DNA of 64,000 nucleotides, from the NCBI RefSeq assembly GCF_013782625.1, contig NZ_CP056199.1, forward strand, positions 4,048,588 through 4,112,587. Reading direction: 5' to 3'. The stretch is from Enterobacter sp. RHBSTW-00994 (GTDB lineage Bacteria; Pseudomonadota; Gammaproteobacteria; Enterobacterales; Enterobacteriaceae). Below, one piece after another: positions 55,559 to 64,000 of this stretch. The number at the start of each line of letters is the position of its first letter. Positions within the stretch are counted from its first letter, which is position 1. The translations under genes and the position numbers were made by a program. The notes below the pieces were generated by a model that ran no database searches, had not been told where the DNA came from, and was given only the letters and a program-made list of their open reading frames with translations.

Positions 55559-55966
55559 TCACTGGTGCAGTGAAAGTCCTTTGATGACTTTATCCACTGA
55601 TTTCTTTGGTCCGCGTATGGCCAGCCCGACCAGATTCATATTATCGGGATCTTCCGCAAGGAACACTTCACGGTTGGCTGCATCATGGCCGGTCGAAAAC
55701 ATCGCATGCACATAAGGGATAAGCGTCAGCTCTCGCTCAATGCCTTTCTGATGGACTTTTTGCAACCCGTCGATATCCGCGGCAAAGATAAGCATCGGCT
55801 GTATGGAGATATTGCCGTAGCGGCGTCCTTTCGCATCTTCATACGTCGCCCCTTTTATTTCTGGAGCCGCAAACGCGACGCCCGTTGCGAGGAAGGCAAC
55901 AACATTCAATCTTTGCCACACCGGTAAATCATCACGTACAACGAAAGCTATTTTGGTATCAAACAT
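55559..55966 (-). CDS. DUF2000 family protein
   Basis: This 135-residue protein shows the DUF2000 pattern: KIAFVVRDDLPVWQRLNVVA at the start, ATGVAFAAPEIKGATYED, and a C-terminal NLVGLAIRGPKKSVDKV. The fold is ferredoxin-like or PTH2-like; no reaction is known. GGGAG lies about 11 bases before the ATG. It follows an AraC-family gene by 56 bases on the same strand and is probably its target or partner. Confidence 0.85.
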   Translation of the reverse strand: MFDTKIAFVVRDDLPVWQRLNVVAFLATGVAFAAPEIKGATYEDAKGRRYGNISIQPMLIFAADIDGLQKVHQKGIERELTLIPYVHAMFSTGHDAANREVFLAEDPDNMNLVGLAIRGPKKSVDKVIKGLSLHQ

Positions 55967-56022
55967 TGGTTAAGGGTCTCCCTGAAACGTATCGAAGCGA
56001 TATTTTCAGGGAGAGAAACGTC

Positions 56023-56877
56023 TCAGGATAGAACGTTTGAGCAACGGTTCTGATACATCATCGGTGTCATGCGGTAAGCACGCTGAAACCAGCGGCCAAG
56101 ATGGCTTTGATCTGAAAAACCTACCTGGCAGGCGACAATTGCCGGGGGAACACCCTGGGCAAGGAGCTTACGGGCGGTGCGCAAACGCAGGCGGACCAGC
56201 CAGGCGTGGGGCGACTGACCAAACACTTTCTTGAATTCCCGACTCAGGCGAAAACGATCGATACCACTCCAGGTGGAAAGCTCATCAAGCCCAATATCCT
56301 GCGACATCTGGTCATGCAAATAATCCCTCACGCGGTACATCTGGTTGCGTGCGTTGCTGGCAGCAGACTGCCGGGGAGTAACAATATGGCGGGCCAGTAC
56401 CGTCATCAGCCTGTCCAGGCTCTCATCACGCGCGAGCAATCCTTCTTTGTAGTGAAGGGCAAACCAGGCGTTTTCAATGGCGGCGGAAAGCAGAGGATCA
56501 TCCGTGAGGGTATGACGAAAGGCAGTACTCAGTGCAGCGATATCGCCTAAATTGCGCTGCTGCATCGCGGAAGCGACCCAGAGCTGCGGCAGATACAGCA
56601 TGATATAGGTGAAGCCCTCTGTTTGGGCAGAATGACCATCATGCACAGCACCGGGTTCAATCAGAATGGCTTTGCCAGGACTACTGGTATGCACCGAACG
56701 ATGGCAGCTAAACCGCTGCAATCCCTGCCGGGTTACGCCCAGCAGGAGCTCGTCATGATCGTGAGGATCGTAGGCGTGGCCTTTGAAATGCGCATGTACA
56801 CTTTCAATACGCGTTTCGTCATTACGCTGAAATTCGAGCCAGTCCTTGCTGAGAGCGTTATCCGTTGATCTCATCAT
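56023..56877 (-). CDS. AraC-family transcriptional regulator
   Basis: This 284-residue protein has an N-terminal cupin ligand domain (about 20-160, with YDPHDHDELLLGVTRQG and IEPGAVHDGH) and a C-terminal AraC DNA-binding domain (GLDELSTWSGIDRFRLSREF, then IVACQVGFSDQSHLGRWFQR). The His/Glu-containing cupin resembles regulators of small amine or amino-acid exporter genes. It lies 37 bases downstream of parE. The next gene encodes DUF2000. Confidence 0.9.
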   Translation of the reverse strand: MMRSTDNALSKDWLEFQRNDETRIESVHAHFKGHAYDPHDHDELLLGVTRQGLQRFSCHRSVHTSSPGKAILIEPGAVHDGHSAQTEGFTYIMLYLPQLWVASAMQQRNLGDIAALSTAFRHTLTDDPLLSAAIENAWFALHYKEGLLARDESLDRLMTVLARHIVTPRQSAASNARNQMYRVRDYLHDQMSQDIGLDELSTWSGIDRFRLSREFKKVFGQSPHAWLVRLRLRTARKLLAQGVPPAIVACQVGFSDQSHLGRWFQRAYRMTPMMYQNRCSNVLS

Positions 56878-56914
56878 AAAACTGGCTCACCTTTCAGATT
56901 TTACAGAAGAAAAA

Positions 56915-58807
56915 TCAGGCTTCGATATCCGCCATATCGCCTTTCTCTTGCAGCCAGTTACGACGGTCTTCCGAGCGCTTTTTGGCCAACAACATATCCA
57001 TCATGGCGTTGGTTTGCTGCTCATCTTCATCACTGATAATCAGCTGTACCAGACGGCGGGTATTCGGATCGAGTGTCGTCTCACGTAATTGCATCGGGTT
57101 CATCTCACCCAGCCCTTTAAAGCGCTGGACGTTCGGTTTGCCCTTTTTACGTTTGAGCTGCTCCAGCACACCAGCTTTCTCTTCTTCCGTCAGCGCGTAG
57201 TAAACCTCTTTACCGAGATCGATACGATAAAGCGGCGGCAGTGCGACATGCACATGGCCCTGTTTTACCAGAGTGCGGAAGTGCTTCACAAACAAGGCGC
57301 ACAGGAGCGTGGCGATATGCAGACCATCGGAGTCCGCATCCGCAAGAATACAGATCTTACCGTAACGCAGTTGGCTAAGATCGTCACTGTCAGGATCGAT
57401 GCCGATCGCCACCGAAATGTCGTGGACTTCCTGCGAGGCTAACACTTCATCAGAAGAGACTTCCCAGGTATTCAGGATCTTACCTTTCAACGGCATAATC
57501 GCCTGATATTCACGATCGCGTGCCTGCTTGGCCGACCCACCCGCCGAATCGCCTTCCACCAGGAACAGTTCAGTACGGTTCAGATCCTGCGCGGTACAGT
57601 CTGCCAGTTTACCCGGCAGTGCCGGCCCGCTGGTGAGCTTTTTTCGCACCACTTTTTTGGCTGCACGCAAACGACGTTGCGCACTGGAAATGGCCATTTC
57701 AGCCAGCATTTCCGCAGATTGTACGTTCTGGTTCAGCCACAGGCTAAACGCATCCTTCACCACGCCGGAAACAAATGCCGCGCACTGGCGGGAAGACAGA
57801 CGTTCTTTTGTCTGGCCTGCAAACTGGGGATCCTGCATTTTCACCGAAAGCACATATGCGCAGCGATCCCAGATATCTTCCGCAGACAGCTTCACGCCAC
57901 GCGGCAGAATATTGCGGTACTCGCAAAACTCACGCATCGCATCCAACAGCCCCTGACGTAAACCGTTAACATGCGTACCGCCAAGCATGGTCGGAATCAG
58001 GTTCACGTAGCTTTCGGTCAGTAGCTCTCCGCCTTCCGGCAGCCATAGCAGCGCCCAGTCCACGGCTTCCGTTTCACCGTTAAAATTACCGACAAACGGT
58101 TTTTCCGGCAGCGTTGGCAAGCCATTGATCGCTTCACAAAGATAATCGTTCAGACCGTCTTCGTAGCGCCAGGTTTGCTCGGTGTTATTAACGTTATCTT
58201 TAAACGTGATTTCTACGCCCGGACAAAGCACTGCCTTTGCTTTCAGCAGATGTGTCAGGCGCGAAACCGAAAAGCGTGGACTATCAAAGAAACTTTCGTC
58301 AGGCCAGAAATGGACGCTGGTTCCGGTATTGCGTTTGCCGCATGTCCCAACAACCTGCAAATCCTGTACCTTGTCACCGTTTTCAAACGCGATGTTATAC
58401 ACCTGTCCGTCACGTCTGACGTTCACTTCCACACGTTTTGACAGGGCGTTAACGACGGAGATACCCACACCATGCAAACCACCCGAGAACTGGTAGTTTT
58501 TGTTGGAGAATTTCCCGCCTGCGTGCAAACGGCAAAGAATCAGTTCAACAGCCGGGACGCCCTCTTCCGGGTGGATATCCACTGGCATACCACGGCCATC
58601 ATCGATGACTTCCAGCGACTGGTCAGCATGCAGGATAACGTCTACGCGTTTGGCATGACCTGCCAGCGCTTCGTCCACACTGTTATCAATAACTTCCTGG
58701 CCCAGATGGTTTGGGCGCGTCGTATCGGTATACATCCCCGGGCGGCGGCGAACCGGCTCAAGCCCGGTGAGTACCTCAATGGCATCAGCGTTATAGGTTT
58801 GCGTCAT
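56915..58807 (-). CDS. parE: DNA topoisomerase IV subunit B
   Basis: ParE (630 aa, as in E. coli) is the ATPase subunit of topoisomerase IV. The GHKL ATPase domain has VIDNSVDEALAGH and DDGRGMPVDIHPEEG. The TOPRIM domain has LVEGDSAGGSAKQARDREYQ, MPLKGKILNTWEV and the acidic DADSDG motif. It lies upstream of an accessory AraC gene rather than next to ygiN as in E. coli. Confidence 0.98.
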   Translation of the reverse strand: MTQTYNADAIEVLTGLEPVRRRPGMYTDTTRPNHLGQEVIDNSVDEALAGHAKRVDVILHADQSLEVIDDGRGMPVDIHPEEGVPAVELILCRLHAGGKFSNKNYQFSGGLHGVGISVVNALSKRVEVNVRRDGQVYNIAFENGDKVQDLQVVGTCGKRNTGTSVHFWPDESFFDSPRFSVSRLTHLLKAKAVLCPGVEITFKDNVNNTEQTWRYEDGLNDYLCEAINGLPTLPEKPFVGNFNGETEAVDWALLWLPEGGELLTESYVNLIPTMLGGTHVNGLRQGLLDAMREFCEYRNILPRGVKLSAEDIWDRCAYVLSVKMQDPQFAGQTKERLSSRQCAAFVSGVVKDAFSLWLNQNVQSAEMLAEMAISSAQRRLRAAKKVVRKKLTSGPALPGKLADCTAQDLNRTELFLVEGDSAGGSAKQARDREYQAIMPLKGKILNTWEVSSDEVLASQEVHDISVAIGIDPDSDDLSQLRYGKICILADADSDGLHIATLLCALFVKHFRTLVKQGHVHVALPPLYRIDLGKEVYYALTEEEKAGVLEQLKRKKGKPNVQRFKGLGEMNPMQLRETTLDPNTRRLVQLIISDEDEQQTNAMMDMLLAKKRSEDRRNWLQEKGDMADIEA

Positions 58808-58834
58808 GATTTAACTAGCAATTCGCAGTGATTG

Positions 58835-59416
58835 TCAGAGATTGTGCAGTCCAAGAAAATCGACAATCTGGGTGAAATGATTCTCAAAGCCCGTGAAAGC
58901 ATGGTTTCCGCCCTCTTCTATAGTCTGGCGGCAAGAAGCGTAATACGCCACTGCCTGGCGGTAATCCAGCACTTCATCACCCGTCTGTTGTAGCAACCAA
59001 AGAAGATCTGGCGCGTCCAGCGGGTCGACCTGCATAACTTTAAGATCGTAAATATGGCGAGACTCTAGCACATATTGCTGTCCGGTGTAGGGGTTCTCGT
59101 TCTGACCAAGAAAGTCCCTTAATAACTCGAATGGCCGCACCGCGGGATTGACCACTACAGCCGGTAACATAAAGCATTGCGACAGCCAGGTGGCGTAGTA
59201 GCCACCCAATGACGATCCCACAATGCCAAATGGCTCTCCACCATGTGCAAGCACAATAGATTCCAGCAATTCTGCTGCCTCAGCAGGGTAAGGCGGGAGT
59301 TGCGGGACAATCATCTCAATATGGGGATGATGCACTTCCAGCCATTGCCGAAACTGCGTCGCTTTCGCAGAACGCGGAGAACTGTTGAATCCGTGCAGGT
59401 AAAGAAGCGTAGACAT
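58835..59416 (-). CDS. yqiA: Esterase YqiA
   Basis: From the ATG at 59416 ([14 protein letters not shown]) the protein is 193 aa, as in E. coli. It is an alpha/beta hydrolase (UPF0227) with nucleophile Ser in [11 protein letters not shown], an acid in [10 protein letters not shown] and His in GGNHAFTGF. It has esterase activity on short acyl esters. It overlaps the cpdA stop by one base in the nudF-yqiB-cpdA-yqiA operon. Confidence 0.95.
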   Translation of the reverse strand: MSTLLYLHGFNSSPRSAKATQFRQWLEVHHPHIEMIVPQLPPYPAEAAELLESIVLAHGGEPFGIVGSSLGGYYATWLSQCFMLPAVVVNPAVRPFELLRDFLGQNENPYTGQQYVLESRHIYDLKVMQVDPLDAPDLLWLLQQTGDEVLDYRQAVAYYASCRQTIEEGGNHAFTGFENHFTQIVDFLGLHNL

Positions 59417-60243
59417 CAGTAGCCTTCTGAAGCAGTATCTGGACGGAATTTTGCCCCAGACAGGCGGCAGACTTCGGTCTTCAGTGAACCGTCGGCATAA
59501 AGCTCCAGCCAACGCCAGCCTGGCGCGATGGTATCCAGCGTGAAATTGGCGCAATGGGGCTTAAACTGGACGCAAGTAGAGGGCGTTGCCAACAGGCGGC
59601 GACCGTTCCAGTCAAGATCCTGTTCCTGATGAATATGTCCGCACAGCAGATATTTCACGCGTGGAAACTTCACCAGTACACGGTCCAGCGCAGCAGAATT
59701 ACGTAAACTGTGCTGATCGAGCCAGCTACAGCCTGCCGGCAGCGGGTGATGATGGAGTAGCAGCAACGTATGACGTTCCGGCTCAGCCATGAGCTTTCTC
59801 TCCAGCCATTCGAGCTGAAACTCACTGAGCTCGCCATGTGGAACACCAAAGACCTGGCTATCAAGCAGCAGCACTTGCCACTGCTCGCTTGCAAAAACAC
59901 ACTTTGCTGGAGAGATACCCGCATCCTGGAGAGCACTGTACATCGCAGGCTGGAAATCATGATTACCCGGCAACCAGACGCAAGGCACGCTAAAGCTCGC
60001 GATCCCTTCAGCAAAATGCTGATAGGCCGCGGAAGATTGATCCTGCGCCAGATCACCCGTCGCGACAATCAAATCGCATACGCGTTTTTCGGCATGAATC
60101 GCGTTGAGTACGGCTTGATAACTCTCCCAGGTGTTCACTCCCAGCAGAGTTTCATGCTTTTCGGCAAACAGGTGAGTATCAGTAATTTGTAATATCCTGA
60201 CTGGCGCCCCACCAGCAACAGTCAGGTTCAACAGGCTTTCCAA
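59416..60243 (-). CDS. cpdA: 3',5'-cyclic-AMP phosphodiesterase
   Basis: CpdA (275 aa) hydrolyses cAMP and so tempers CRP signalling. It is a class III phosphodiesterase of the metallophosphoesterase fold with all metal motifs visible: DTHLF, GDLAQD, GNHD, LHHHPLP and GHIHQE. It is the third gene of the nudF operon, 27 bases upstream of which lies yqiB's end. Confidence 0.97.
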   Translation of the reverse strand: MESLLNLTVAGGAPVRILQITDTHLFAEKHETLLGVNTWESYQAVLNAIHAEKRVCDLIVATGDLAQDQSSAAYQHFAEGIASFSVPCVWLPGNHDFQPAMYSALQDAGISPAKCVFASEQWQVLLLDSQVFGVPHGELSEFQLEWLERKLMAEPERHTLLLLHHHPLPAGCSWLDQHSLRNSAALDRVLVKFPRVKYLLCGHIHQEQDLDWNGRRLLATPSTCVQFKPHCANFTLDTIAPGWRWLELYADGSLKTEVCRLSGAKFRPDTASEGY

Positions 60244-60270
60244 ATGGTGTCCTTAGGTAGGTTTATGACG

Positions 60271-60693
60271 CTAACAAACCGGAATCGCCATTGCTCCATG
60301 TGCTAAACAATATCTTAGCCAGTCAGCTAAAAACTGGTTAATTTGATGCTTTTCGTCGCGTTGATGCAACTTTTTATTAGGGTAATCATATCGCGCTTTG
60401 AAGCGAAAGATCTGCTGGCTTGAACACACTTCAGCGACCATTGCATCATGATACAGCCGTACCGTCATTGATGGCAGGCTCCAGTAACTAATACTGGGCG
60501 CTGTCTGTTCGATTTCCACCAGCGTAGTGTAACGTGTTGATTCAGTTATCGTTATCCGATACTGCGCGTTGCTCACCTGATAGCTTACCGTTTCGCCGGG
60601 CGCATCATTTCGCGGCAGCAGGCGGCGCAATTGTGCGAAATTGGTTTCGCACAAGCGCATCATTTCTGGGAAGTCAGGTGTATAACGCTTCAT
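60271..60693 (-). CDS. yqiB: DUF1249 protein YqiB
   Basis: From the ATG at 60693 ([16 protein letters not shown]) the protein is 140 aa, the E. coli length. DUF1249 has no firm function. Its start overlaps the nudF stop by four bases (ATGA). A longer frame to 60789 runs inside nudF and is rejected. Confidence 0.94.
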   Translation of the reverse strand: MKRYTPDFPEMMRLCETNFAQLRRLLPRNDAPGETVSYQVSNAQYRITITESTRYTTLVEIEQTAPSISYWSLPSMTVRLYHDAMVAEVCSSQQIFRFKARYDYPNKKLHQRDEKHQINQFLADWLRYCLAHGAMAIPVC

Positions 60694-61322
60694 TTTTTCC
60701 ACTCGTTTCGTAATGTCTGATAATGCAGCTGCAGCCATTGCAGGGCGATGACAGATGCTGCGTTGTCGATTTTCCCCTCTTCTACCCACTGGTAAGCCTG
60801 CTCCCGACTTACCACATGAACACGAATATCTTCGTTTTCATCAGCCAGACCGTGAATACCCTCAGCCGTCGTGGCGTCCACTTCCCCAACCAGAATCGAC
60901 AAGCGCTCGCTCGTCCCGCCTGGGCTCGCAAGATAACTCAGCACCGGCTTAGTACGCCCGACAACCAGTCCAGCTTCTTCGAGCGCCTCGCGTCGGGCAA
61001 CGTCCTCTACCGATTCGCCTTCTTCAATCATCCCTGCCACCATCTCCAACAGCCAGGGGCTCGGGCTGGTGTCGTAAGCCGCAATACGGATCTGTTCAAC
61101 CAGTACCACTTCATCACGCACTGGGTCAAAGGGTAGCAAGACTGCGGCGTGCCCGCGCTCAAAAATTTCACGACGAATTTCACCACTCATCTGACCGTTA
61201 AACAGCCGATGCCTGAAACGGTAAAGATCCATCGAAAAAAAACCGCTATATAGCGTTTCTCGTGCAATAATTTCTACATCGTTTTTGGCGAATGTCACTG
61301 GCAACTGTTCTGGTTTTTTCAT
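60690..61322 (-). CDS. nudF: ADP-ribose pyrophosphatase
   Basis: NudF (210 aa) hydrolyses ADP-ribose to AMP and ribose 5-phosphate. The Nudix box is complete: [20 protein letters not shown] then AGLVVG, matching GX5EX7REUXEEXGU. It is first in the operon with yqiB, cpdA and yqiA, and divergent from tolC, sharing a 200-base control region. Confidence 0.97.
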   Translation of the reverse strand: MKKPEQLPVTFAKNDVEIIARETLYSGFFSMDLYRFRHRLFNGQMSGEIRREIFERGHAAVLLPFDPVRDEVVLVEQIRIAAYDTSPSPWLLEMVAGMIEEGESVEDVARREALEEAGLVVGRTKPVLSYLASPGGTSERLSILVGEVDATTAEGIHGLADENEDIRVHVVSREQAYQWVEEGKIDNAASVIALQWLQLHYQTLRNEWKK

Positions 61323-61423
61323 TAGGCATGTCCTGATAGCAATAGTGATGAAATCATGAATTTCAAGGCTGTTTGGCTACCGTTTCTGGGGCTATATGAT
61401 AGATTGGTGCAAAATACCGCCAG

Positions 61424-61442
61424 ATGGCACGTAACGCCAACC
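61424..61442 (+). promoter_or_regulatory. Marbox upstream of tolC
   Basis: ATGGCACGTAACGCCAACC follows the mar/sox/rob box pattern AYnGCACnnWnnRYYAAAY with one mismatch near the end. The same sequence lies at this place before E. coli tolC, where MarA, SoxS and Rob activate it. Confidence 0.75.
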
Positions 61443-61525
61443 TTTTGGTGTGGAAGATTCTGTTAGAATCGGCAATTATTTTTAATTAGATCAGCGCTAA
61501 TACTGCTTCACAACAAGGAATGCAA

Positions 61526-63019
61526 ATGAAGAAATTGCTCCCCATCCTTATCGGCCTGAGCCTGACGGGCTTCAGCGTAATGAGCCATGCAGAGAATCTG
61601 CTACAGGTCTATCAGCAGGCACGTCTGGGTAACCCTGACCTGCGTAAATCGGCGGCCGATCGTGATGCTGCGTTCGAAAAAATTAATGAAGCACGTAGCC
61701 CGCTGCTGCCGCAACTGGGATTAGGTGCTGATTATACCTACAGCAATGGTTTCCGCGACTCTAATGGCGTGAACTCCAACGCAACCAGCGCTTCTCTGCA
61801 ATTAACCCAGACCCTGTTTGATATGTCCAAATGGCGTGCACTGACGTTGCAAGAAAAGAGCGCAGGCATCCAGGATGTAACTTATCAGACCGATCAGCAA
61901 ACACTGATCCTGAATACCGCGACAGCCTACTTCAATGTGCTGAGTGCGATAGATTCACTCTCTTACACTGAAGCGCAGAAACAGGCTATCTATCGCCAGT
62001 TAGACCAGACGACTCAACGTTTCAACGTGGGTCTGGTGGCCATCACTGACGTTCAGAACGCCCGTTCGCAGTACGACAGCGTACTGGCAAACGAAGTGAC
62101 CGCGCGTAATAACCTCGATAACGCACTGGAATCACTGCGTCAGGTCACCGGGAACTACTATCCGGAACTGGCCTCTCTGAACGTGAGCAGCTTCAAAACC
62201 GACAAACCGCAGGCGGTGAATGCCCTGCTGAAAGAAGCTGAAAACCGCAACCTGACGTTGCTGCAAGCACGTCTGAGCCAGGATCTTGCTCGTGAGCAAA
62301 TTCGCCAGGCACAGGACGGTCACCTGCCAACGCTGAGCCTGAGTGCCTCAACTGGCGTGTCAGATACCAGCTACAGCGGCTCAAAAACGCATGGCGCCAA
62401 TAGCACCCAATATGACGATAGCAATCTGGGTCAAAACAAAGTCGGCCTGAGCTTCTCCCTGCCGCTGTATCAGGGTGGGATGGTCAATTCACAGGTGAAA
62501 CAAGCGCAGTACAACTTTGTCGGCGCAAGCGAACAGCTGGAAAGCGCGCATCGCAGCGTAGTACAGACTGTCCGTTCTTCTTTCAACAACGTGAATGCCT
62601 CTATCAGCAGCATCAACGCCTATAAACAGGCCGTTGTCTCTGCGCAAAGCTCTTTGGATGCGATGGAAGCAGGTTACTCTGTGGGCACACGTACTATTGT
62701 TGATGTGCTGGATGCAACCACCACGTTGTACAACGCGAAACAACAACTTTCCAGCGCGCGCTACACTTACCTGATTAACCAGCTGAATATCAAATCAGCT
62801 CTGGGTACGCTTAACGAGAAAGATCTGGAAGCGCTGAACAGCACGCTGGGTAAACCGGTTTCCACTACGCCAGATAGCGTTGCGCCGGAAAACCCACAGC
62901 AGGATGCGAATGCTGATGGCTACAATGCGAGCAGCACCGCTCCAGCGGCTCAGCCTGCTGCCGCACGTACAACCAGTACAGCGACCAGCAGCAAAGGCAA
63001 CAATCCGTTCCGTCATTAA
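61526..63019 (+). CDS. tolC: Outer-membrane efflux channel TolC
   Basis: TolC is the trimeric outer-membrane exit duct for AcrAB and other efflux pumps and for type I secretion. From the ATG at 61526 (AAGGA six bases before) it is 497 aa. The signal peptide (MKKLLPILIGLSLTGFSVMS then HA) is cut before ENLLQVYQ. Two repeats of coiled coils and beta strands follow. The C-terminal tail beyond about residue 430 is Ala/Thr/Ser-rich and variable. The marbox upstream fits stress activation. Confidence 0.98.
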   Translation: MKKLLPILIGLSLTGFSVMSHAENLLQVYQQARLGNPDLRKSAADRDAAFEKINEARSPLLPQLGLGADYTYSNGFRDSNGVNSNATSASLQLTQTLFDMSKWRALTLQEKSAGIQDVTYQTDQQTLILNTATAYFNVLSAIDSLSYTEAQKQAIYRQLDQTTQRFNVGLVAITDVQNARSQYDSVLANEVTARNNLDNALESLRQVTGNYYPELASLNVSSFKTDKPQAVNALLKEAENRNLTLLQARLSQDLAREQIRQAQDGHLPTLSLSASTGVSDTSYSGSKTHGANSTQYDDSNLGQNKVGLSFSLPLYQGGMVNSQVKQAQYNFVGASEQLESAHRSVVQTVRSSFNNVNASISSINAYKQAVVSAQSSLDAMEAGYSVGTRTIVDVLDATTTLYNAKQQLSSARYTYLINQLNIKSALGTLNEKDLEALNSTLGKPVSTTPDSVAPENPQQDANADGYNASSTAPAAQPAAARTTSTATSSKGNNPFRH

Positions 63020-63040
63020 GTATCGCGCTTAAGTTCTTTG

Positions 63041-63072
63041 TTTATAGGGTCTGCAATCCTGCAGGCCCTATA
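63041..63072 (+). terminator. Hairpin after tolC
   Basis: TATAGGGTCTGCA and TGCAGGCCCTATA pair with one G-T wobble around ATCC. There is no T-run, so it may be an RNA 3' stabiliser or a rho-assisted end rather than a strong intrinsic terminator. Confidence 0.55.
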
Positions 63073-63221
63073 TGTTCGCTCTCTGGTGCAAAATCACATG
63101 CGAACGTAAGCCAACGTAAAGATCCCCCGGTTTCTCCCCCTCTTCGCTTCATTTTCGACCACTCATCCTCTATCCTGAGGCTTATTTACTTCGTTCTACC
63201 ACTGGGTCCTGGAAGACAAAA

Positions 63222-63887
63222 ATGAAACGGACAAAATCCATTAATCACGCATCGTTTCGCAAAAGCTGGAACGCGCGTCACCTTACCCCTGTCGCACTGG
63301 CAATAACGGCTGTCTTTATGCTGGCAGGTTGTGAAAAAAGCGATGAAACGGTATCGATGTATCAGAATGCCGATGACTGCTCTGCCGCCACTGGCAAAGC
63401 GGCTGAATGTACCACCGCTTACAACACCGCACTGAAAGAAGCCGAGCGTACTGCACCGAAATACGCAACACGCGAAGACTGTATCGCCGAATTCGGTGAA
63501 GGCCAATGTCAGCAGACGCCAGCGCAGGCAGGCACTGCACCTGAAAATCAGGCTCAGGCACAATCCAGCGGCAGTTTCTGGATGCCACTGATGGCAGGTT
63601 ACATGATGGGTCGTATGATGGGCGGCGGTGCAGGCTTCCAGCAACAGCCTCTGTTTAGCTCTAAAAACCCGGCCAGCCCGGCTTATGGTCAATACACTGA
63701 TGCCAGCGGCAAAGGCTATGGCGCAGCACAGCCTGGCCGCACCACGACCGTACCCAAAACGGCAATGGCTCCAAAACCTGCCACCACCAGCACCATTACC
63801 CGTGGCGGGTTTGGCGAATCTGTCGCGAAACAGACCACGATGCAGCGTAGCGCGACCGGCTCCTCCACGCGCTCAATGGGCGGCTGA
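63222..63887 (+). CDS. ygiB: DUF1190/UPF0441 envelope protein YgiB
   Basis: YgiB is 221 aa (E. coli 223). It has a hydrophobic segment with a lipobox-like VFMLAGC (Cys37), preceded by an unusually long basic N-terminus. Several paired cysteines (ADDCSAA, AAECTTA, REDCIAE, EGQCQQ) suggest periplasmic disulfides. A Gly/Met-rich stretch and a Thr/Ala-rich tail follow. It is transcribed with ygiC, two bases downstream. No defined function; the tolC neighbourhood links it to envelope stability. Confidence 0.94.
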   Translation: MKRTKSINHASFRKSWNARHLTPVALAITAVFMLAGCEKSDETVSMYQNADDCSAATGKAAECTTAYNTALKEAERTAPKYATREDCIAEFGEGQCQQTPAQAGTAPENQAQAQSSGSFWMPLMAGYMMGRMMGGGAGFQQQPLFSSKNPASPAYGQYTDASGKGYGAAQPGRTTTVPKTAMAPKPATTSTITRGGFGESVAKQTTMQRSATGSSTRSMGG

Positions 63888-63889
63888 TC

Positions 63890-64000
63890 ATGGAACGAGT
63901 CAGTATTGTTGAGCGCCCGGACTGGCGTGAAAAAGCCACTGAATACGGTTTTAACTTTCACACTATGTATGGCGAACCGTACTGGTGTGAAGATGCTTAC
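63890..64000 (+). CDS. ygiC: Glutathionylspermidine-synthetase-like protein YgiC, 5' part
   Basis: Only the first 37 codons are in the window: [20 protein letters not shown], then [17 protein letters not shown], matching the start of E. coli YgiC. YgiC is an ATP-grasp protein related to the synthetase half of Gss. It was proposed to make an unknown peptide-amine bond. It runs off the right end of the window. Confidence 0.93.
   Translation, partial: MERVSIVERPDWREKATEYGFNFHTMYGEPYWCEDAY

Overview
The window is a stretch of enterobacterial chromosome. The core genes and their order (gss, yghU, yghW, yghX, yghZ, yqhA, exbDB, metC, yghB, yqhC, yqhD-dkgA, ygiQ, ftsP, plsC, parC, ygiW, qseBC, mdaB, ygiN, parE, yqiA, cpdA, yqiB, nudF, tolC, ygiBC) follow the ygh/yqh/ygi region of Escherichia coli closely. 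Protein details and the extra genes point to an Enterobacter-like genus (Enterobacter, Lelliottia, Leclercia or a near relative), but I cannot fix the species from sequence alone. I see no rRNA, tRNA, CRISPR array, intact insertion sequence or prophage.

Layout. Positions 1-2.3 kb hold the 3' part of an autotransporter adhesin. From 2.4 to 9.9 kb, nine minus-strand genes run nearly head to tail: a secreted peroxiredoxin, a DsbD-like thiol transporter, an ECF sigma factor, its DUF1109/NrsF-type membrane anti-sigma factor, then cbiP-cobU-cobS-cobC-cobT for late steps of B12 assembly and salvage. From 10 to 19 kb come gss, a DsbA-fold protein, a five-gene peptide-type ABC importer whose binding protein is a lipoprotein, and yghU. 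From 19.5 to 23 kb, where E. coli carries the hyb hydrogenase-2 operon, the window has two orphan binding proteins behind a candidate Fur box, a glycine-zipper protein, a PAS-GGDEF diguanylate cyclase and yghW. From 23 to 32 kb there are two chemoreceptors, yghX, yghZ, yqhA, three unrecognised AT-rich small genes and exbBD. From 32 to 48 kb lies the conserved metC-to-ygiN segment. Between ygiN and parE, neighbours in E. coli, sits an accessory block (48.3-56.9 kb): a siderophore receptor, a FecBCDE-type importer ending in a translationally coupled RpiR regulator, and an AraC regulator with a DUF2000 protein. The window ends with parE to tolC, ygiB and the start of ygiC.

How the genes fit together. 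Several groups concern thiol and redox chemistry (peroxiredoxin/DsbD-like, gss, yghU, mdaB/ygiN, yqhD/dkgA/yghZ), iron uptake (exbBD, two sets of siderophore-type binding proteins, a TonB receptor, candidate Fur boxes) and envelope or surface sensing (qseBC, ygiW, ftsP, tolC, chemoreceptors). The most unusual parts are the sigma/anti-sigma redox operon with a recognisable promoter of its own and B12 genes behind it, the iron-type orphan binding-protein pair in the hyb slot, the RpiR-ended siderophore operon, and the three unknown genes at 27.7-29.1 kb. A palindromic intergenic repeat (six copies) sits at the 3' ends of genes, five times in convergent junctions.
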